DNA of 64,000 nt, taken from the NCBI GenBank assembly GCA_020746875.1, contig JAGTJL010000018.1, forward strand, positions 682,001 to 746,000, read 5' to 3'. The position numbers were made by a program, and so were the translations under genes. Each line of letters begins with the position of its first letter. The first letter of the stretch is position 1. The notes beneath the pieces were generated by a model. It was not told the origin of the DNA. It searched no databases and saw only the letters and a list, made by a program, of their open reading frames with translations. Shown here in pieces: positions 22,621 through 35,300 of the stretch. This stretch comes from Rhexocercosporidium sp. MPI-PUGE-AT-0058 (Eukaryota > Ascomycota > Leotiomycetes > Helotiales).

Positions 22621-23417
22621 GATAACAAGAAGAAGGTCGCCGCTAAAGTAAGACTTTCGGCTGCTTCCGTCCCCGCTCCCGCTCTTCGCCGTGCCGCTGC
22701 TACTCCCCGGGCTTTAAAGCAGTTAATAAGTGCTCGTATAATAATTTATTTAAGTTATATTAATAACGTCTTTTAAATAAAAGGTAGCGGTTAATATTAC
22801 GATACCGTTAAAAAGGGTACTCGCTACTTTACTTACTTGTCTAGCTATAAGTATATAATTGCTCCCGCTGCTACTTAAGCTCCTTTCCTTATATATTATA
22901 ATACGTTAGAAAATAAAGTTAATAAGAAAATAAGTTAATTTAACTGCTTCTTTTTCGCTTTTTAATTTATTATTAATTTTTTTAAGAGTTAAAATAATTA
23001 AGAATCCCGGTCCGTGCCGCCTTTAAAAGTAATAATATTAATAAAGTTATTATTACTAGCGCTACTATTGGTTTTAATAATAGAGTTGCTTTAAGAGCTA
23101 TTAATAGATTCAGAGGTAATAATAAAAATAATAATAATAAAGAAAACGATAAGTTACTCGTTTTATTTTTAAAAAATTAAATTAATTTAATTAATTTCTT
23201 AAAAAAAGAATAAAAGCTTTTGGCTGCTTTTGTAATTTATACTTATATTATTAAAAAAAAGATTATTATTATTACGAGTGCTCTTTTTATTAAGAAAGGT
23301 AATAAGAAAGTAATTAATTATCTTATTATTACTACTATTACTAAAGCTGCTACTGCCGAGGCTGTTGCCAGAGCTACTCGCGCCTATAGCCCGGGTCCTA
23401 GCGTTTTGGCCTTTTAA
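22621..23417 (+). pseudogene. Antisense extra ORF of element C
   Basis: The plus strand, opposite to C's pol, carries a degraded frame of about 265 codons adjoining the 3' LTR region. It opens with an Ala/Pro/Arg-rich N-terminus (KKKVAAKVRLSAASVPAPAL, then RRAAATPRALKQLISAR, about 22625-22735). Aromatic-rich text follows (YYDTVKKGTRYFTYLSSYKY near 22800-22855). The C-terminal 65 codons (23220-23417) are uninterrupted and end AYSPGPSVLAF-stop. Stops in the middle fit RIP of CAA, CAG or TGG codons. No known domain is recognised. Its GC content is higher than the surroundings, and its position mirrors the antisense ORFs of A and D. Confidence 0.55.
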
Positions 23418-23419
23418 GT

Positions 23420-24070
23420 TTACTTATAGAGTTGTTCTCATTCTTAAGTAAGAGGCTTAAGCTACTCGCGTTAAGGAGTTAATTAATATAATAATTAGTG
23501 CTTTAAGCGAGTTAATTCGGGAGGTTTTAGGCCTTCTTCTTTTTAATAAATAAGTTACTCTTTTGTTTTTTAAGGCTTAAGAACCTTTTATTCTTTAAGT
23601 ATCCTCTTATATTTTAAAAACTAAAACTTGTGTTTACCTTTAAATTAAAGAATTATTAAAAGTAATTAGCTTTTTAAAATATAATAATTTATATCTCCGA
23701 GCTTAATTAATTTTTAATAAAATAAAATTATAAATAGAAAATTATAAATAGAAATTTATAAAAAAGAAATTTATAAAAAAATATATAATAATATAAATAA
23801 AGCTTTTTAATTAAAAAATAAGTTTATTATATAATTAGTTTAAGAATAAATAAAAAGTAAAGAATATATATAAAAGACTACTTTAAAACGAGTTTCTTAA
23901 AGGAATTACTTTAATTAAATACGAATATTTATTAAGTTAATAAGAGTAATAAATGCTTTAAATTTTTGCCGAGAAAGGTTTTTAATAAGTCCGTTAGCCG
24001 GTATATAACTTATAAAAAGATATTTTATTATAAAAGTGCTCTTTTAAAACTCTTAGCGTAATTATATATT
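23420..24070 (-). pseudogene. Element C pol 3' end (downstream of the D1 insertion)
   Basis: This should be the end of C's pol, by position the RNase H region. Its sequence is too RIP-damaged to read motifs with confidence. The last five bases (atatt, 24066-24070) are the left duplication of D1. Confidence 0.5.
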
Positions 24071-24260
24071 TGTCGTACAGAAGTGGAGCAGGCTTTTAGT
24101 AGTTCAAGAGCTCTACGATTAACGTAAAGAGTAAGGGTTTAAAAAGATATATTAAAGTAAGCGTTACCTTCTATAAAAGAAGACTGTAACCCGAGTATAT
24201 ATATACGTAAGTGCTTACGAGAGTATATATATAACTAGTAGACTGCGCTAGGGCGCGATA
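24071..24260 (-). repeat. 3' LTR of D1
   Basis: A 190-bp LTR matching 32159-32348 and 55938-56126. It begins TGTCGTACAGAAGTGG. The terminal gcgcgata is a mutated GCGCGACA. Confidence 0.93.
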
Positions 24261-25479
24261 TACCCTTATAGTAAGGCTCCGTTATATAAACAAGCCTTGT
24301 TATTTAAAGGCGTATAAATAATTAAGAAATATAATATAAGCTCCTCGAGTATATATATTAGTTTTTAATAAAAGCATAACGTCAAGTAATAAATTAATAC
24401 TCTTAGAATACTATAATAAATGAAAATATTAATACGCGCTTTAAAAATATAATATACGAGAACTTTATATATTAATATAAATAGTTTATTAAGCAATTAA
24501 TATTAATAATAAATAAGAATATAAATACGCATTTAAATTATATGTAATTAAATAAATAAAATCTAAAGATATAATTAAGCTATAGTAATTAAATAAATAA
24601 GATTTTAATTATTATGTCTAACGCGTGTAAATCGTAAGTTTTAAAAGTAAAGCTAAAGTAAGATTCGGTCTGTAGTTAAGATCTTGTGCCGTCCCGTTTA
24701 ATTATTAAGTTATTAAGCTATAATTAATGAATTTAGTCCTTTTAAAGTGATTATTATATATAATAAAAAGCCGTAATAGTATGTACCAGCCTTTTATTAG
24801 CTTATGTAATGCGCCGCCTCCCGAGTTAATAGGTTTATTATTAATTTAAGCGTCCCGTTCCACAGTAGCGCGATTATAACTACCCCTAAGAATATATATA
24901 TATTAACCTTTGTATTATTATAATTAACTTTTATTTAATATTAACGCACTTTATACTCGCGTGCTTATTTATTTGCTTATTTCTTTCTTTTATTTTTTAA
25001 TCTTTTACTTCTTTTAGTAAATTCTCTTTAATTATTAGCCATACCTCTTAAAGCTTTTAGAACAGCGACTGCGCGTATTAATAATTAAATCGTAGCTCGT
25101 TAAGTAAGTTCTTCTTTAATTTAATTTCTTAATTTCATTTTAAGTAACCTTAATACCGTTAAATTAATTGCTAATAATTATATTATAAGATTTTAAAGAT
25201 GAGTTTAATAATTAAAAAGTATTTAATAATAAGCTTGTTAATAAGCTTTTTAATAATCTTTCTCTTACTTATTTAATCGTTAAAATGAATCTTAAAAATA
25301 ATTAATAATATTTTTCTTTATATAAGAATGAAAATACGTTTATTAATAACTTTAATAATAAGCTAATTCTCTTTTAATCTTCTCGTGCCAAGTTAAGCTC
25401 GCTATTTAAAAAGACTCCCACGCGTTCTTTTAATGCTCTACTATTATTAGTCATATTAAATAAAAGCGTCATTATATTA
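24261..25479. other. D1 sequence between 3' LTR and antisense ORF
   Basis: About 1.2 kb of AT-rich element sequence, also present in D2 (about 56127-57350). Open stretches occur on the plus strand from about 25040, with repeated aataagctt motifs, but no domain is recognised. It may include the 5' part of the antisense ORF. Confidence 0.45.
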
Positions 25480-26235
25480 AATAAAAATGACTTTTAATAC
25501 ACCCCTTTTATTTCGCGCGTTTCGCGTCTTAATTCGACTTTCTCTCTTACCCCTCCTCCTACTTTTAAAACTCGCACTCGTTCTTTATTAACTTTAAAAA
25601 AGCGCAAATCGTCTCGCATTCTATTTAAGCCTCGCTCTCCTATCAAGCACGCTCGAGGTATATATATACTATTTCAAAGCTTGCTTTTTATTAATAATTT
25701 ATTTAATTTATATTAATTAAAATTTAAGAAAAGAGTTTGCGGATTCTTATTTATTATATATTTACGCTATTATTCGTGACCGTAGTAATCGTAAATACTG
25801 CTTCGCTAATACTCTCGCTATTAGAAGTCGATGCTATAATTACACTTTTAATTATAAGTGCAATTCCGTTATAAGAAATATACTTAAGTATAGTAAAAGA
25901 TTAATTATAGCTATGGACTTTAATAATAAAAAGGTATAATAATCGCACTATAATTAATCGAGTATTTCACTAATTAATTTATAAAGTATTAAGAAGTATA
26001 AAACTATTTTAAAAGCTTTAATAAAAGACTTGGCGAGTAATAATAAGTTTAATAAAGATATAAAATTAAATCTTTTAATACGCTTTTAAAAGCTAAGTTT
26101 AAAGCGTAATAAAAAGGATAATTTTAATAATAATATTAATATTAATACGAAATCTTTAATAAAGTTTAATAATCTTATATAAAATTTAAAAAAGTTCGCG
26201 AAGGTCTTAAAGATAATAACTACTCGCTAATTTAA
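25480..26235 (+). pseudogene. Antisense Cys-containing ORF of D1
   Basis: The plus strand, opposite to D1's pol, encodes a degraded protein that is also recognisable in D2 (57350-58105). The N-terminal part is rich in Ser/Thr/Pro/Arg (KTRTRSLLTLKKRKSSR, then PRSPIKHARG, about 25560-25660). A central Cys segment reads NRKYCFANTLAIRSRCYNYT followed by YKCNSVI (about 25790-25880). D2 has CH-type residues in the same place (SGHKCNSA). A charged, Asn/Lys-rich C-terminal part (KALIKDLAS, then KLSLKRNK) ends near 26230. Where the two copies differ, it is mostly by RIP-type transitions. The function is unknown. The Cys pattern suggests a small metal-binding region, but this is not shown. Confidence 0.6.
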
Positions 26236-26390
26236 GCTTAGGTGGATTTTTGCGCTTTTAGTGGATTATTTATAAGCTTAAACTGGATTTAAACGGACTT
26301 TACTTAAGCTCGGGCCGGATTTAAATAGTTTTTACTTGAGCTTAAGCTGAATTTAAGTGGACTTTGCTTAAGCTCGGGCTGGATTTTGCA
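26236..26390. repeat. Tandem repeat in D1 (gcttaagctcgggctggattt-like units)
   Basis: About three imperfect units of roughly 48 bp contain actggattt, ggactttacttaagctcggg and palindromic gcttaagc. The same array occurs in D2 at about 58105-58260. It separates the antisense ORF from the end of pol. Confidence 0.75.
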
Positions 26391-26399
26391 TTTACGTTC

Positions 26400-29300
26400 G
26401 GCGTTTTTAAAGCGCAAATACTTAAAATATTAAATTAAAAAAGTTTTTATAAATAAAAGATCGCATAAAAATATTCTTAATATACTTTTAATAAATATAT
26501 TTAAAGCTCCTTAACTTAAGATTAATAATTATTAAAGTTTAAAAATACTTTAAAAAGCTCGAATTTCTAGCGAGATAAATTCTTTATAAGTCTATTAATA
26601 AGTATATTAATAATTAAAAAATATATTACTTTAAATAATCCACGAGTATACTTTTACTTAAATTATATATTTTAAATATTTATATAATAAAGCTTAATAA
26701 TAATCCTCTTAATATTATTTAGAATTAATTTAATCGTTTATTAATTATTATAAAAAATCTCTTAAGTCTTATAAATATTAAGAGCTAAGTTTTAAAAGAA
26801 TCGTTAAAAAGCTATAACTTCTTTTTTAATATACTTTAATATTAGCAATTCCGTTTTAATAATCGACGTAATAATTATAAATTGCCTTAATACTTTTTAA
26901 ATTACTAGCCCGTTAAATAATAAAATTATATAACCTTAAGATAACTTCTGAGTTTCGACGTTATTTATAAAAAATATATTTAAAGTAATATAAAGCGCTC
27001 TCTTTTAATTACCTCCGTATATAATACCTAAAAAGCGCGTATTAAACAAGTAATAAATAAGCTAATATATAATTATAAAATGCTTTAAACTAAGATTTAT
27101 CGCGAACTATAAGAGTTAAGCAATTGCAAAGGCTACGTTTAGTCTTATAATAATCGTTATATATAATACCGACTCAATTCTCTTTTAATAAACTTTAATA
27201 TATTTCTTTAAAACTTGTTTTTTATATTTAATAAAATCGATTTAAGGGAGCGATATCGTAAGACACCTCTTATTAATTTATTTAAACTTTCGAGTGATTT
27301 TCTTAATATATTAACTATAAATTAAAGAAATAATCTTACGCTTTTTATTACGTATTATTTTAATCCCTAAGAATTATTTAATATCTTTAAAATCATATAT
27401 ATTATACGCTTAATTTAATCGCTTAATAAAATCTTATCCGAGCTTTAAGTCGTCTCGGTAATAAAGCACTTAAATATTATTTATATAAAAAAAAATAAAG
27501 ATTTTATAAATAAAGTCTATGAATATATACGGTTCCTCCGAATATAAAAACAGCCTTAAATTTATTAACGTTTTACTAATATACTTATACTATAAATACG
27601 GAAAATCACGTATCCCGTAGAAAGCGTGATTAACTCGTAATACATATCTAAGTTTATTAAAACCTAAAGGGAATCTATAATATATAGTTTTATTATTTAT
27701 ATTTTAAAAAGCGTTAATAAACGCGTTAATTACGTCGAAACACTTAACTTCCAAGTCAAAATAAGCTACGAGCGCTATAACAATTCGAAAAGATTTAATT
27801 AAGAGCGTATTAACGTATATAAAGACAATTATTAATTTATTTTAAAAGTCACCTCGCATAACAATTCGGGATCTATATCTTAAAATATATCCCTTTAGAT
27901 CTAGCTTATACTTAAAAACCCACATAAGCGGGATAAGTATTAATATAATACTTAAATTAAACACTTTTAAAGTCTAATAACCTTATTTATTTATTATCCT
28001 TATTTTTAAGCTTATATCTTCTTTAAATTACTCTTTTATTAAGTAATTCTTAAAATCGCTTTATTATTTTAATTTAAGTAAAAGATTTTAAACTTTAATT
28101 TTTAAAAGTAAAATCTTCCCTTTTAGTAATTAACGGCTCGTTTATATTATTATTATAATTACTTAATATATAATCTTCGTTAAATCTCGAAGATTATTTT
28201 ATTCTTTTAATAATATATATTAATTAAATATAAGCCCTTAAAGCATCTAATCGACTTCGGACTAAAGATTATTATATTAGTCGAGGATTTAATTACCCCC
28301 GAGATTAGGCTTACTTTCGAGCTTAAGGTTGCCTTTATTAAGACGTATTTATTTAAAGATAATTATAAATATAATAAATACTTTATTACTTTAATCTTTT
28401 TATAATCTTTCTCTTTTTTTTCTACTTTTAATTAACTTTTTTACTTTTATTAAGCTTTTAATAAATATACTTAATTTTAATTAAGCTTCTTTTATTATAA
28501 TTTAAAAACGTATTACTTTCGCTTATCCTACTTTCGTCGTCCGAATACTTTATACTTTAATCTAAGGATGCGGTATTAAAATCATTATCGAAAACTCCTC
28601 TTATAATCGAGGTCTCGACGGTATTTAAATCTCGATGCGTAATAATTAAAACGAATCCCGCGCTTAATCTTATAATACGTTCGAATCTCGATTAATAAGT
28701 TATATACTCTTACGTAAGTCGAATGCCTTTAAGTTATATTTTATACCTAAAGTAAACTCTCGATCTAATACACTCTCTTTTAATTCCTTACTTTATTTAA
28801 AAAGGCCCTTTAAAATAAAAGTATATTCCGGAGTTAAAAGTCCATTTATTATACTCGAGCTACTAATATGTCTTTTTACCCCCGAGTTCTGACTTTTAAA
28901 GCTTTTAATTAATTTTTAAATTCATTTAATATATAATTAAAGCAAGTCTTTACTTAAAAGATTCGCATTATTTTCCTCAATAATCATATTTTTAATAATA
29001 TTCTTAATGATTTTAACTTAATTTATAATAGACTTATTCTCTTTAATAAGATTATAAATAAACTTAACTTTTTAAATCGTAATCTTTATTTCTTTACTTA
29101 AAGTAATATAAAAGCTATTTTCGTTAAAGCGCACGTTACGCGTAATAATTATTCTATCGAGACGTAACACTTAAATCTTATAAATATTAAAAACGTAAAA
29201 ACCTATAAGATATTTAATATATATACGCGCAATTATTTTAAACTCTTTTTTATCTTATTCTTTAATTCTCTTTATTATTAATAAATACGCTTTATAATTA

Positions 29301-30400
29301 TATATATAAATCCTATTTTAATTTAGTTTAAAATCTATAATAAAATTTATAATAAGCGCTAGGTTATACCACCGAAAATAATTCTAAAACCACTTATTAT
29401 TGACTTTAATAAGTAATAGCTAATCATTTGCTCGCCTTAGGCTTTTATTATATAAATAAATCCTTATAAGTGTATATTTAATACTTAAATTTACAAGGAG
29501 ATTAACTAATAGTCTCATTTTAATGCCTTTATTAATTGCTTCTTAACCAGCTCTTTCGGCTCCGCCATTTAACTTATAAATTGCCGTTAATAAGAGCTCG
29601 AGGTCAATTCCGAGCTCATTAGCCTATTTCTTATATTTCGTAAATCCTCGAATTATAATAACTGCTTTCTCTTAATTATATTTAAATTTATATATTAAGA
29701 GTTTAAATTACTTTCGAACCTAAGCTTTAAAGCTCTTAATATATTAAAACACTTTATTATATTCTTTTATTTATAATATATAATTAACGAGTAAGCTGCT
29801 GTACTTACATTTAAGCACAAAGAGCTAAAAGTAATTATTTTAATATTTTAAATAATTAAATAAATCTTAAGTGACTCTTTAAAATAATCTAAGTGATTTC
29901 CTTTTTAATAAACGTCTAAAGATTACTTAAGTAACATAAGTTAAAGTATTTAGGCTTAAATAGCCTGTTCGCAAATGTTAAACACGCTTTAAGTCTATTT
30001 TAAGGTACTTATAATCTTTAAATAATTTATATAACTTATTTACTTTTTTAAAAAGCGTTAAAAATATTATAATTCTTACGGCGCTTAAAAATATATTATA
30101 AATACTTAAAAAGTAAATTAAACGTGACTTATATTTAAAGAAAACGAGGTTTTATTTACGCTTTAGCTATCGTATTATATAGTATTCACTAATTAACAAG
30201 CCTTCCTCATTCTATTTTAAAGTGTAATCCATATCATAAAACTAAAGACTAGTCTTATAAAGACGAGCTTCAAAAATAATATTAATATAAAAGTTTTCTA
30301 TAACTATAACGTCATAAAGCGTAAGATTAAATGATTTTCTATTCGGACCCTTAAATACTCCTTTTATGACTCGAGTTCCGCACTTAATAATAAGTAATTA
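26400..30400 (-). pseudogene. D1 pol: integrase, RT, RNase H (Ty1/copia)
   Basis: On the minus strand, a GAG-pre-integrase remnant (HLRTGYLS near 29960-29985) is followed by integrase text (SLRLFRVTDLF, then PNGGAERAG-like text near 29560). RT then shows ALVAYFDLEVKCFDVINAFI and RVNHAFYGIRDFPYL (about 27780-27600). The catalytic box YINN lies near 27471-27490, both Asp changed to Asn. RNase H follows down to about 26400. A deletion of about 80 bp removed most of the zinc-binding pre-integrase segment relative to D2. Copia order (integrase before RT) is clear. Confidence 0.88.
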
Positions 30401-30899
30401 AAAGCTCTTACACTTAATTAAATCCTTAAGAGTAGATTTCATAAAAGATCTTTTTAATAATATTAAATAATCGTTAATTAAATTAGTCGTTTTATAATTG
30501 TTTAATAAAGTAAAATCTAATAAAAAATAAAGTAAATTTTAAAGGAAGTATATATCCATAACTAAATGCTCGGCTAAATTAAGCAAGAACATTAAGTGCG
30601 CGTAAGTCCCGCTTATTCCTTCTTTATTTAATAGGTTTCCGGGAAAGGTAGACTTCCCTTTATTTAATTTATTAAATCCTTATTTATTTAGTTTTATTAA
30701 GAAATCTTTTATTAATTAAGGAAAAGGCTTGTTTAAGCTTATTTACTCGTAAAGAGCTTTCTATTATAGCGTAGTAAACCGCTACCGGATCTTATTATAA
30801 TATTAATTATTTATTTTTAGGTTTAAACGAGCTATTCTATCTTAATATTTAATAAATACTTTTCCATAAACTGCTATTTAAAGACGAATATAATTTAAA

Positions 30900-32011
30900 A
30901 AAAACTAATAATAAGTTTTGTCCTTTAAATATAAATATATTTTCTTTATAAGTTTTCCTTTTGTTTTAAATTAGTTTAATTTTTAATTATATAAATCAAA
31001 AGCTTCCGAGTCGAGTGTCTTATTATTATTAAAGCGTAAATTAAAAGTAAAAAAATAACTATGCCTTAATTTTTTACTTATAAGCTATTAATACTGGCAA
31101 TCGGCTTAATTAAAGTAAAATAGCCGTGCGAGTTATTTTAAAGAGTATTTAAGAGGTATCTCGAGTTCGTCGGCTTCCTTTATCTTAAGAAAGTACTTTT
31201 AAGCTTATAAGCTGTTAAAGTTATTAATTATAATTAAAAAAAGGTTAATATTAAAAGTGCCGAGTACTTCCGGCATATAATATAAATTCCTTTTACGGAT
31301 TAACTCTTAATATTATATAATCTAAACCTTTAGGTTTTAAACGTTCTTTATATTTAAAAATTATAAGTAATCTTAATAAATTATTATCTAAATCGTTATA
31401 TTCGTTTAATATAAAACTATTTTAAGCGTATAAATTAATACTTAAATATTAGCTCTTTTCTTAATAACAAGCTATATAGCCGTTATATTAAAGAATTAAC
31501 GGCCTATTATTTTCTTAATTTATTAATAAAGCTTGAGGTATATTATAGTTCGTAGTTATTATATTACGCACTTTATAATATACGCTTTAGCTTCGGCCTT
31601 GGCTTCCTTTTAATAAGATTCTGCGGTTATTTTAATAAGCTTATGCGGTTAAGTGAAAAAAGAGGTAATAAAAGCGTTAAAGCTTATAATTGTTTAATTT
31701 AAGGAAAATATAATTATTGCGTGACGATCGAGCGCCTATTTTTAAAGTTATTCGTTATACTTGTTTGTCTTTATTATATAATTTAATTTAACGAAATTAT
31801 TCTTTTATTAAGCGATTTACTCGGCGGTCTATAGATTTTTATTAATAATTTTAACTAGTGTTTTTATATTAAGAGCATTTAAGTTAACGAAAGGCTAGAG
31901 TCCGAGCATTTAAGCGCTAAGAGTTAAATAATTTATTTATAATAAGAAGTCTTTAGGCTTTAAGTATATAATATTTACGTTAAGACCGCTAAGACTATTA
32001 TATAATGACAT
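30900..32011 (-). pseudogene. D1 gag (Ty1/copia type), RIP-broken
   Basis: The minus strand from a possible ATG (complement of 32009-32011) reads MSLYNSLSGLNVNIIYLKP and continues with acidic, Gln- and Ala-rich text (ALDRHAIIIFSLN; KEAKAEAKAYIIKCVI near 31560). This suits the first gene after the 5' LTR of a copia element. Stops are frequent. Confidence 0.65.
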
Positions 32012-32158
32012 TTCAATGATTACGCTAAAAGGTATATTAGGGTTTAAGCGTAAGAAAAAGAAACGAAAGATTATAAAGTTAAAGTTAAATAAACTTAATT
32101 AAAGCTCGAAATTTATATATATTAAAAGTAGTTTATAAAGACAAATATAGCTCTTAAC

Positions 32159-32348
32159 TGTTATATAAAAGTAGAGTAGGCTTTTAATAATTCAAGAGCT
32201 TTATAATTAACGTAAAGAGTAAAGGTTTAAAAAGATATATTAAAGTAAGCGTTACCTTCTATAAAAGAGGACTATGACCTAAGTATATATACACGTGAGT
32301 GCTTACGAGAGCATACACATGACCAGTAAACTGCGCTAGGGCGCGACA
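32159..32348 (-). repeat. 5' LTR of D1
   Basis: A 190-bp LTR, partner of 24071-24260. It retains the original gcgcgaca end and the cacgtgagtgcttacgagag region. The duplication atatt follows at 32349-32353. Confidence 0.93.
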
Positions 32349-32353
32349 ATATT

Positions 32354-35300
32354 TTAAATATTAACGTGGCGTAACTTAGTAAAAATACGCTAATTTTCCT
32401 TAATAATTAACCGAATCGTTTATTAATTATTATAAAAAATTATTTAAGTTGCTCTTATATTAAAGCGTAATTTTTAAAAGAATCGCTAAAGTATTATAAG
32501 TTTCTTATTAATACGCTTAACTTTAAAAAGCTTTACTTATATTATAAACGTAATAATTATATTTTATAAAGCTACTTTTTAAAAGATTAAACTTTTAAAA
32601 AGTATAAAAATATATTTATTAAAAGATTGCCTTATTTTAATATTATTTATAAAAGAAGTATTTAATATTATTATAAAATAAGAGTCGCGCAGTTTATAGC
32701 TATAAGTAATCGCTAAGAAACGAGTGCCGAAAAGGTAACGAATTATTTAATTAACTATAGTTAAGTACTCTTAAGAAAGATTAATTAAAAAGTGAAAAAG
32801 CCTTAAAGTAATAAAAATAACGTTTACGCGTAATATAATTATAATATAAAGTATTAATTTAACCTTTTCTTAAAACTCCTTAATTTAAGATAAAGTAGTC
32901 TGTTTTTAACTCTTTAGTAGCTCGACTTAAGATAATAATATACTTAGGCAATTTCTATTTATTAACTCAAATCGAAGAGTAACCTTTTAAATATAAGTAT
33001 TATATATTAAAGAGATAATCTTTGCTAATCGATTTTTAATAATACGAACGCTTAAGAACCACTTTATTTATTCTCCTTTGGTAAGCTTATATATTATATT
33101 TAAGCCGTCGATAATTAATTTAGCGTCTTTAAAAGCCGAAGTGTGGTAAAACACCTGAATATCGTCGATATAAAATATCATAAATACCGTACGTTGCTCG
33201 TTTATAAATATTAAGCCTCTTCTTTATAAGCGATTAATCTTAAAGTTGTTAAAGTATAAGTAAAGTCACCGTATTATAGCGCCGGTGAGTCCTTAAGTCC
33301 GTAAAGTGCGCGATTAACTTTTACTACTATTCCGTCTTATTTAAAACCGTTTAATAAATAATAGCGTACGCGAGTATTTATTTTACTTTATTTAGCGTTA
33401 ATAAAGGCATTTATTATATTAAATTAAATCATTTTTAAATTAAATTAAGTTATAATAGTTATAACGGTTCTAAAGAAGCGAGTAATTAAAGTAGCTATAT
33501 ATATTAATAAAATTGACGTTTTAAGCTATAAGTCTTCTTTTACAACGACTCGGGAGCGATAGTAAGTTAAATACCTTAACGAATTGACTTTAATATAAAA
33601 TACTTATTTTAAGGGAATTAATTACTCGGTAGTAAAGGAGTATTTAACGATTCTTTAATAATTACGCGACTTAAAGTTAGTAATCTCTTTAATAACATCG
33701 GCTCGGAAGTATTCTCTTAACGGGTAATTCTTAAAGTCTTTTTAATTTAATAAATTCTTAGGCATTTATAATTAATAAATCCGTAAGAGCTTAATTAATT
33801 ATCGAATTTCGATATTTTTAAGTATAAACGTTAATATAATAACGTGAATTACGCTTAAGTCTTTTCCGTCTTTTTATATTAATTCTTAACTAAATTAGAA
33901 AGTCCTTAGAAAATCCTTTAAATACTCGCGGTTACTTAACGGTTATAATAATTTCGTAATTAACTCTTTAATAATTATTATATAAACGCTTCGATTTAGT
34001 TTCGTTACTTTATTACTGACTCAAGTCTTTCGACTTTTATTAATTACTTAATCTTTTATTTTTTTCTTTTTAAAAGGTTTAAGTAAGCCGGAATTTAATT
34101 TAATTAAAGCCGGGAATAATAAGCGTAAATCTAACTCTTTATCTTCTTTTAATTTTAATAATTATAAATATTCTTTGTATTTAATTACTTAAGATAAAGC
34201 TTTTAATTACTTAAGGCCGATATTTTCTTTAAATACTCCCCGACGCTTAAGACCGCGCTTTCGGTTGTATAGCCTTCTAAAGTAAATTATAACTTATAAT
34301 ATCGACTTCCGCTTAAGGCTTATATTACTTTAAAAGTTTAATATATTACGTAAGACACCTCTCTTAATTACGCTCTTAAACGCTAACTATCTTAAAGTAT
34401 TAACTCATTTTAAGACTTAATTAAAGTGCTTATAAATAAGAAGTCTAATATTCTTTCTTAATTATATTACCCCCGAGTTCTTATTAACGAGCGATTAAAT
34501 AAAGTTAAAAGCTATTAAATTAATTAAAAGTAGCGTATTTACTTTTATTAACTTAATTAAAAGGGGAGCAAATAGCTTTACCTCCGAGTTTAAAAGCTTA
34601 ACTAAAGGTTTTAATACCTTTAAGCTCATAGGCTCGTCGACTTTTATAACGCTTATTACTTTACTTAATTGTTTTCCGTTTAAAGTAATAAACGGTATTT
34701 TTAATTTTAATATATTAAATACGCTTAGTCGGTTAATTATAATAAAACTAGCGTTTTAATTTCCTTTTTCTTCTTTTAGTATTTCTGTAAAATCTTTTAA
34801 TATTAAGCGCGGCTAGCCAACCGCTCTTTTTATATTTAAAAAGCTTAAATAAAAAAGGGTTTCGTTAAAAGTAATATTCCGAGTTATTATTATATATTAT
34901 AATTAAAGCACTTAAATTTTATAAATATTAAATAAAACGTATTTAATTAAGTAATTAAAGTGCGCTCGCGAGTTGACTTTAAAAGCTCTCTTTTAACGGA
35001 GAGCTTCTCGGTCTTTAATTATAAAGTAAGCTTTATAGCCGTACGCATATAAGTTGCTTTAGTCAGGCCGTAAATCGGTTATTAGCTTTAGCGTGAGCTT
35101 AAAGTCGTAATACCGAAAATATTACTTAAACTAAGCTTAAAATACTTCGTTCGGACTCTTAAAGCTTTTACGAGTAAATAGACTTATATTATAGAAAATA
35201 ATTGCCGCTATTATTAATTCCGTTTAAAGCGCTTAAAGTAAATTAACAAAGAGGCGCATCTTAATTAATTTATTAATTATTTTTTTTATTTACGCGCTCA

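Larger units (their letters stand above)
24071..32348 (-). mobile_element. Element D1: Ty1/copia, minus strand, innermost of the nest
   Basis: An 8,278-bp element with 190-bp LTRs (24071-24260 and 32159-32348), ends TGTCGTAC...GCGCGACA, and perfect duplications atatt (24066-24070 and 32349-32353). Minus-strand pol shows copia gag (about 32011-31000), GAG-pre-integrase and integrase (about 30000-29400), RT (about 27960-27250) and RNase H. It closely matches D2 (55938-64000) along its length, with transition differences and one roughly 80-bp deletion near 29950. An antisense Cys-containing ORF and a tandem repeat lie toward its 3' LTR. D1 inserted into C, which had inserted into B. Confidence 0.94.

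Noticed and set aside
23220..23417. 65-codon plus-strand ORF as an independent gene
   Set aside because: It is the surviving end of the longer antisense ORF of element C.
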